Positions 6,283-7,632 of a stretch of 7,632 bases of DNA are shown piece by piece; position 1 is the stretch's first letter, and every line of letters begins with the position of its first letter. Both the position numbers and the translations under genes were made by a program. Under the pieces are notes generated by a model, which was given only the letters and a program-made list of their open reading frames with translations, did no database searches and was not told where the DNA came from. Origin of the DNA: Rhodospirillales bacterium. Lineage in GTDB: Bacteria > Pseudomonadota > Alphaproteobacteria > Reyranellales > Reyranellaceae. Location: the NCBI GenBank assembly GCA_013205335.1, contig JABMNB010000559.1, positions 1 to 7,632 on the forward strand, written 5' to 3'.

Positions 6283-7218
6283 TCAGAAGCCGCCAGCCAG
6301 GGACCTCTCGCCCTGCTGGCGCCGGATCGCGTGGAAGCCTTCGACCGTGCCCTGGATGATTTCGGCCACCGGCAGCACCCCGTGGATCAGGCCGACGGTC
6401 TGGCCGGCCAGTGCCAGCGAGGCCTCCATGTCGCCGCCGAAATAGACGTCCTTCACCGACGTCAGGATCGAGCGGTCGAAAGAGCCCTCGCGCTCGATCT
6501 CGGCCGTGCGTTCGGTCTTCAGCGCCCGCACGCACGGCGTCGATTTGCGGTTCAGCATCACCGTGCCGGTATCGTCGGCGTCGACGATGGCCTGCTTGTA
6601 GTTGGCATGCACCGGGCTCTCGACCGAACTCACGAAGCGCGTGCCCATCTGGATGCCCTCGGCACCCAGCGCAAAGGCTGCCGCCATGCCGCGTCCGTCG
6701 CAGATGCCGCCGGCCGCGATCATCGGCACGTCGGTCTTCTCCCGCACGGCCTGCAACAGGACCAGTGTCGAGACGTCGTCGGGATTCTTGAAGCCGCCAC
6801 CCTCGCCGCCTTCGACGATCAGCCCGTCGACGCCGGCGTCGACGGCCTTCAGCGCCGAGGAGAGATTGGGCACGACGTGATAGACAATGAGACCCGCCGC
6901 CTTGAGCGTCGGCAGCAGCTTGGCCGGCGAGCCCGCCGAGGTGGTGACGAACTTGACGCCGGACTTCGCCACGAGATCGACGATGCGAGGCTCACGGATG
7001 AAGAGCAGCGGCAGGTTCACGCCGAACGGCTTGTCGGTCAGCTCCCTCATCTTCGCGATCTCGGCCAAACAGACATCGACCTCGCCGCTCGACGTCTCGA
7101 TGATGCCGAGTCCACCGGCATTGGAGACCGCCGAGGCGAGTTGGCTGCGCGCGATGTAGCCCATCGGCGCCTGCACGATCGGATACTTCACGCCGGTATG
7201 GGCAAGCACGCGGTTCAT
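6283..7218 (-). CDS. Nitronate monooxygenase-like FMN flavoprotein (2-nitropropane dioxygenase/FabK superfamily)
   Basis: The 311-residue TIM-barrel protein carries the FMN-binding pattern of this family: YPIVQAPMGYI (12-22), SNAGGLGII (32-40), KPFGVNLPLLF (63-73), GVDGLIVEGGEGGGF (129-143), PMIAAGGICDGRGMAAAFALGA (165-186) and GIQMGTRFVSSVES (188-201). Members oxidise nitronates with oxygen, act as enoyl-ACP reductases (FabK), or are NAD(P)H:quinone oxidoreductases. At the place where nitronate monooxygenases usually have GGH with the catalytic base, this protein has GGF (Phe143), so true nitronate oxidation is doubtful. It lacks a signal peptide and should be cytoplasmic. ATG 7218 is set by AGGGGAG at 7227-7233 with an 8-base spacer; an upstream extension would run through a repeat and is not protein-like. 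An ATG at 7226 is out of frame and stops after three codons. It converges on dctM, and no functional link to the transporter is proven. Confidence 0.85.
   Translation of the reverse strand: MNRVLAHTGVKYPIVQAPMGYIARSQLASAVSNAGGLGIIETSSGEVDVCLAEIAKMRELTDKPFGVNLPLLFIREPRIVDLVAKSGVKFVTTSAGSPAKLLPTLKAAGLIVYHVVPNLSSALKAVDAGVDGLIVEGGEGGGFKNPDDVSTLVLLQAVREKTDVPMIAAGGICDGRGMAAAFALGAEGIQMGTRFVSSVESPVHANYKQAIVDADDTGTVMLNRKSTPCVRALKTERTAEIEREGSFDRSILTSVKDVYFGGDMEASLALAGQTVGLIHGVLPVAEIIQGTVEGFHAIRRQQGERSLAGGF
6291..6321 (+). terminator. Hairpin just past dctM, inside the 3' end of the flavoprotein gene
   Basis: CGCCAGCCAGGG (6291-6302) pairs with CCCTGCTGGCG (6311-6321): 11 pairs, one bulged C and an 8-base loop. 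It begins 26 bases after the dctM stop. No T-run follows, so it is at most a Rho-assisted terminator or 3'-end protector. Confidence 0.35.
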
Positions 7219-7226
7219 TGATTCAT

Positions 7227-7233
7227 CTCCCCT
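7227..7233 (-). promoter_or_regulatory. Shine-Dalgarno of the flavoprotein gene
   Basis: AGGGGAG on the minus strand lies 8 bases before ATG 7218 and decides that start. Only four bases separate it from the edge of the 29-bp inverted repeat. Confidence 0.7.
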
Positions 7234-7237
7234 AACG

Positions 7238-7336
7238 AAAGGTCCTTCGCTGCGCTCAGGATGACAGCTTTTTCTGGATCGGCGCAGTGCACTGCCACCG
7301 ACAACATTGTCATCCTGAGCGCAGCGAAGGACCTTT
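7238..7336. repeat. Perfect 29-bp inverted repeat with 41-base spacer (CHPERSEG-type dispersed palindromic element)
   Basis: The arms at 7238-7266 and 7308-7336 are exact reverse complements over 29 bases; the spacer is 7267-7307. Each arm has the core TCCTTCGCTGCGCTCAGGA or its complement. Read as protein on the minus strand, the arms give RCAQDD and CHPERSEGP, phrases I recognise from spurious translations of a short palindromic repeat scattered through many bacterial genomes. It has no coding capacity and resembles a REP/MITE-like element. It occupies most of the 160-base gap between the hydrolase stop and the flavoprotein start, and as RNA it would fold into a very stable hairpin. No other copy is in the window. 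Confidence 0.75.
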
Positions 7337-7378
7337 AAGCCACGATCGATAGCTCTGGCTTGCGGACAAGAAGCTGCC

Positions 7379-7632
7379 TCACGGCATGTTGCGCGCGCGG
7401 TCCCAGGCGGCGGTGAAGTTCGGCGCCGTGTCGGCGCGACAGGGCAGCGCGCGCTTCGGATTCGGATCGTCGATGAAGGCATCGCGCATGCGGGCGGCAC
7501 AGGCATCCTGAACGACGACGCCGTGGCCCTGGGCACGGAAGACGACGTTGCGCGAGGCCGACAGCGTCCTGGCGGCCAGGCGCGCCCAGGCCGGCGGGGT
7601 CAGCCAGTCGTAGCCGCCGCTCAGCAGCAGCG
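7379..7632 (-). CDS. Alpha/beta hydrolase with TAP-like C-terminal domain (5' partial)
   Basis: Only the last 83 residues are in the window; the gene continues beyond the right edge. LLLSGGYDWLTPPAWA (1-16) matches the strand-and-turn carrying the catalytic aspartate of alpha/beta hydrolases (Asp8, normally written GxxDxxTPP). AQGHGVVVQDAC (33-44) carries the catalytic histidine (His36) followed by a cysteine. AFIDDPNPKRALPC (51-64) completes the TAP-like C-terminal domain found in secreted or periplasmic tripeptidyl-aminopeptidase-like and proline-iminopeptidase-like hydrolases (family S33). Cys44 and Cys64 probably form a disulfide, which favours export, although the N-terminus is not visible. 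The stop is TGA at 7381-7379, followed downstream by the palindromic repeat and the flavoprotein gene on the same strand. The substrate, peptide or ester, is unknown. Confidence 0.8.
   Translation of the reverse strand, partial: LLLSGGYDWLTPPAWARLAARTLSASRNVVFRAQGHGVVVQDACAARMRDAFIDDPNPKRALPCRADTAPNFTAAWDRARNMP

Noticed and set aside
4907..6535. 542-codon minus-strand open frame opposite dctM
   Set aside because: Composition dominated by His, Asp, Arg and Gly, as expected for the complement of a hydrophobic gene; it also runs through the end of the flavoprotein gene.
5446..7221. 591-codon + strand open frame across dctM and the flavoprotein gene
   Set aside because: It overlaps two well-supported genes and has no recognisable domain.
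7337..7361. AAGCCA/TGGCTT inverted repeat after the hydrolase stop as a terminator
   Set aside because: Only 6 pairs with a 13-base loop and no T-run; too weak to call.
7219..7536. 106-residue N-terminal extension of the flavoprotein
   Set aside because: It translates the palindromic repeat and the antisense frame of the hydrolase gene; the ATG at 7218 has a good Shine-Dalgarno and matches the family's start.
1..7632. CRISPR array, tRNA, rRNA, transposase, toxin-antitoxin or defence genes
   Set aside because: Looked for on both strands; no direct-repeat array, cloverleaf, rRNA stretch or matching protein family was seen.

Overview
The window reads as a GC-rich chromosomal segment, most likely from an alphaproteobacterium of the Rhizobiales/Rhodospirillales type. 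Three things point there: strong G/C third-position bias in every gene, a three-gene TRAP transporter with separate DctP, DctQ and DctM, and a dispersed palindromic repeat whose translation contains the phrase CHPERSEG. The genus cannot be fixed from this sequence. No rRNA, tRNA, CRISPR array, transposase or phage gene was found, and no gap between genes exceeds about 195 bases.

Layout, left to right. (1) Positions 1-618, + strand: the 3' part of a gene cut by the window edge. It starts inside the last histidine box of a fatty-acid-hydroxylase/sterol-desaturase-type protein and continues in frame, through a signal-like hydrophobic segment, into a complete DUF2147 domain. (2) A two-gene minus-strand operon follows: a SulP anion transporter with a C-terminal STAS domain (1504-3168), then an aldose 1-epimerase-like protein (620-1495), whose Shine-Dalgarno overlaps the sulP stop codon. 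(3) A 193-base divergent intergenic region holds an AT-rich inverted repeat at the sulP start and a perfect TTGTC-T-GACAA palindrome upstream of the TRAP operon. (4) The TRAP operon dctP-dctQ-dctM (3362-6265, + strand) has a strong hairpin between dctP and dctQ and a 4-base ATGA overlap between dctQ and dctM. (5) A minus-strand nitronate-monooxygenase-like flavoprotein (6283-7218) converges on dctM with 17 bases between them. (6) A 160-base gap contains a perfect 29-bp inverted repeat with a 41-base spacer. (7) Positions 7379-7632, minus strand: the C-terminal end of an alpha/beta hydrolase with a TAP-like C-terminal domain, cut by the window edge.

How the parts work together. DctP should capture an organic acid in the periplasm and pass it to the DctQ/DctM membrane complex, driven by an ion gradient. 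The palindrome upstream fits the FadR/GntR-type operator pattern TNGTNNNACNA, suggesting repression relieved by the carboxylate substrate, but the regulator gene is not in the window. SulP would move a small inorganic anion or dicarboxylate; its link to the epimerase is positional only. Both convergent gene pairs carry a strong hairpin just past the + strand stop codon, inside the 3' coding end of the opposing gene.

I see no convincing undescribed multi-gene system. The best leads are the desaturase-DUF2147 fusion, the GntR-type operator, the palindromic repeat abutting a ribosome binding site, and the flavoprotein that lacks the usual active-site histidine.
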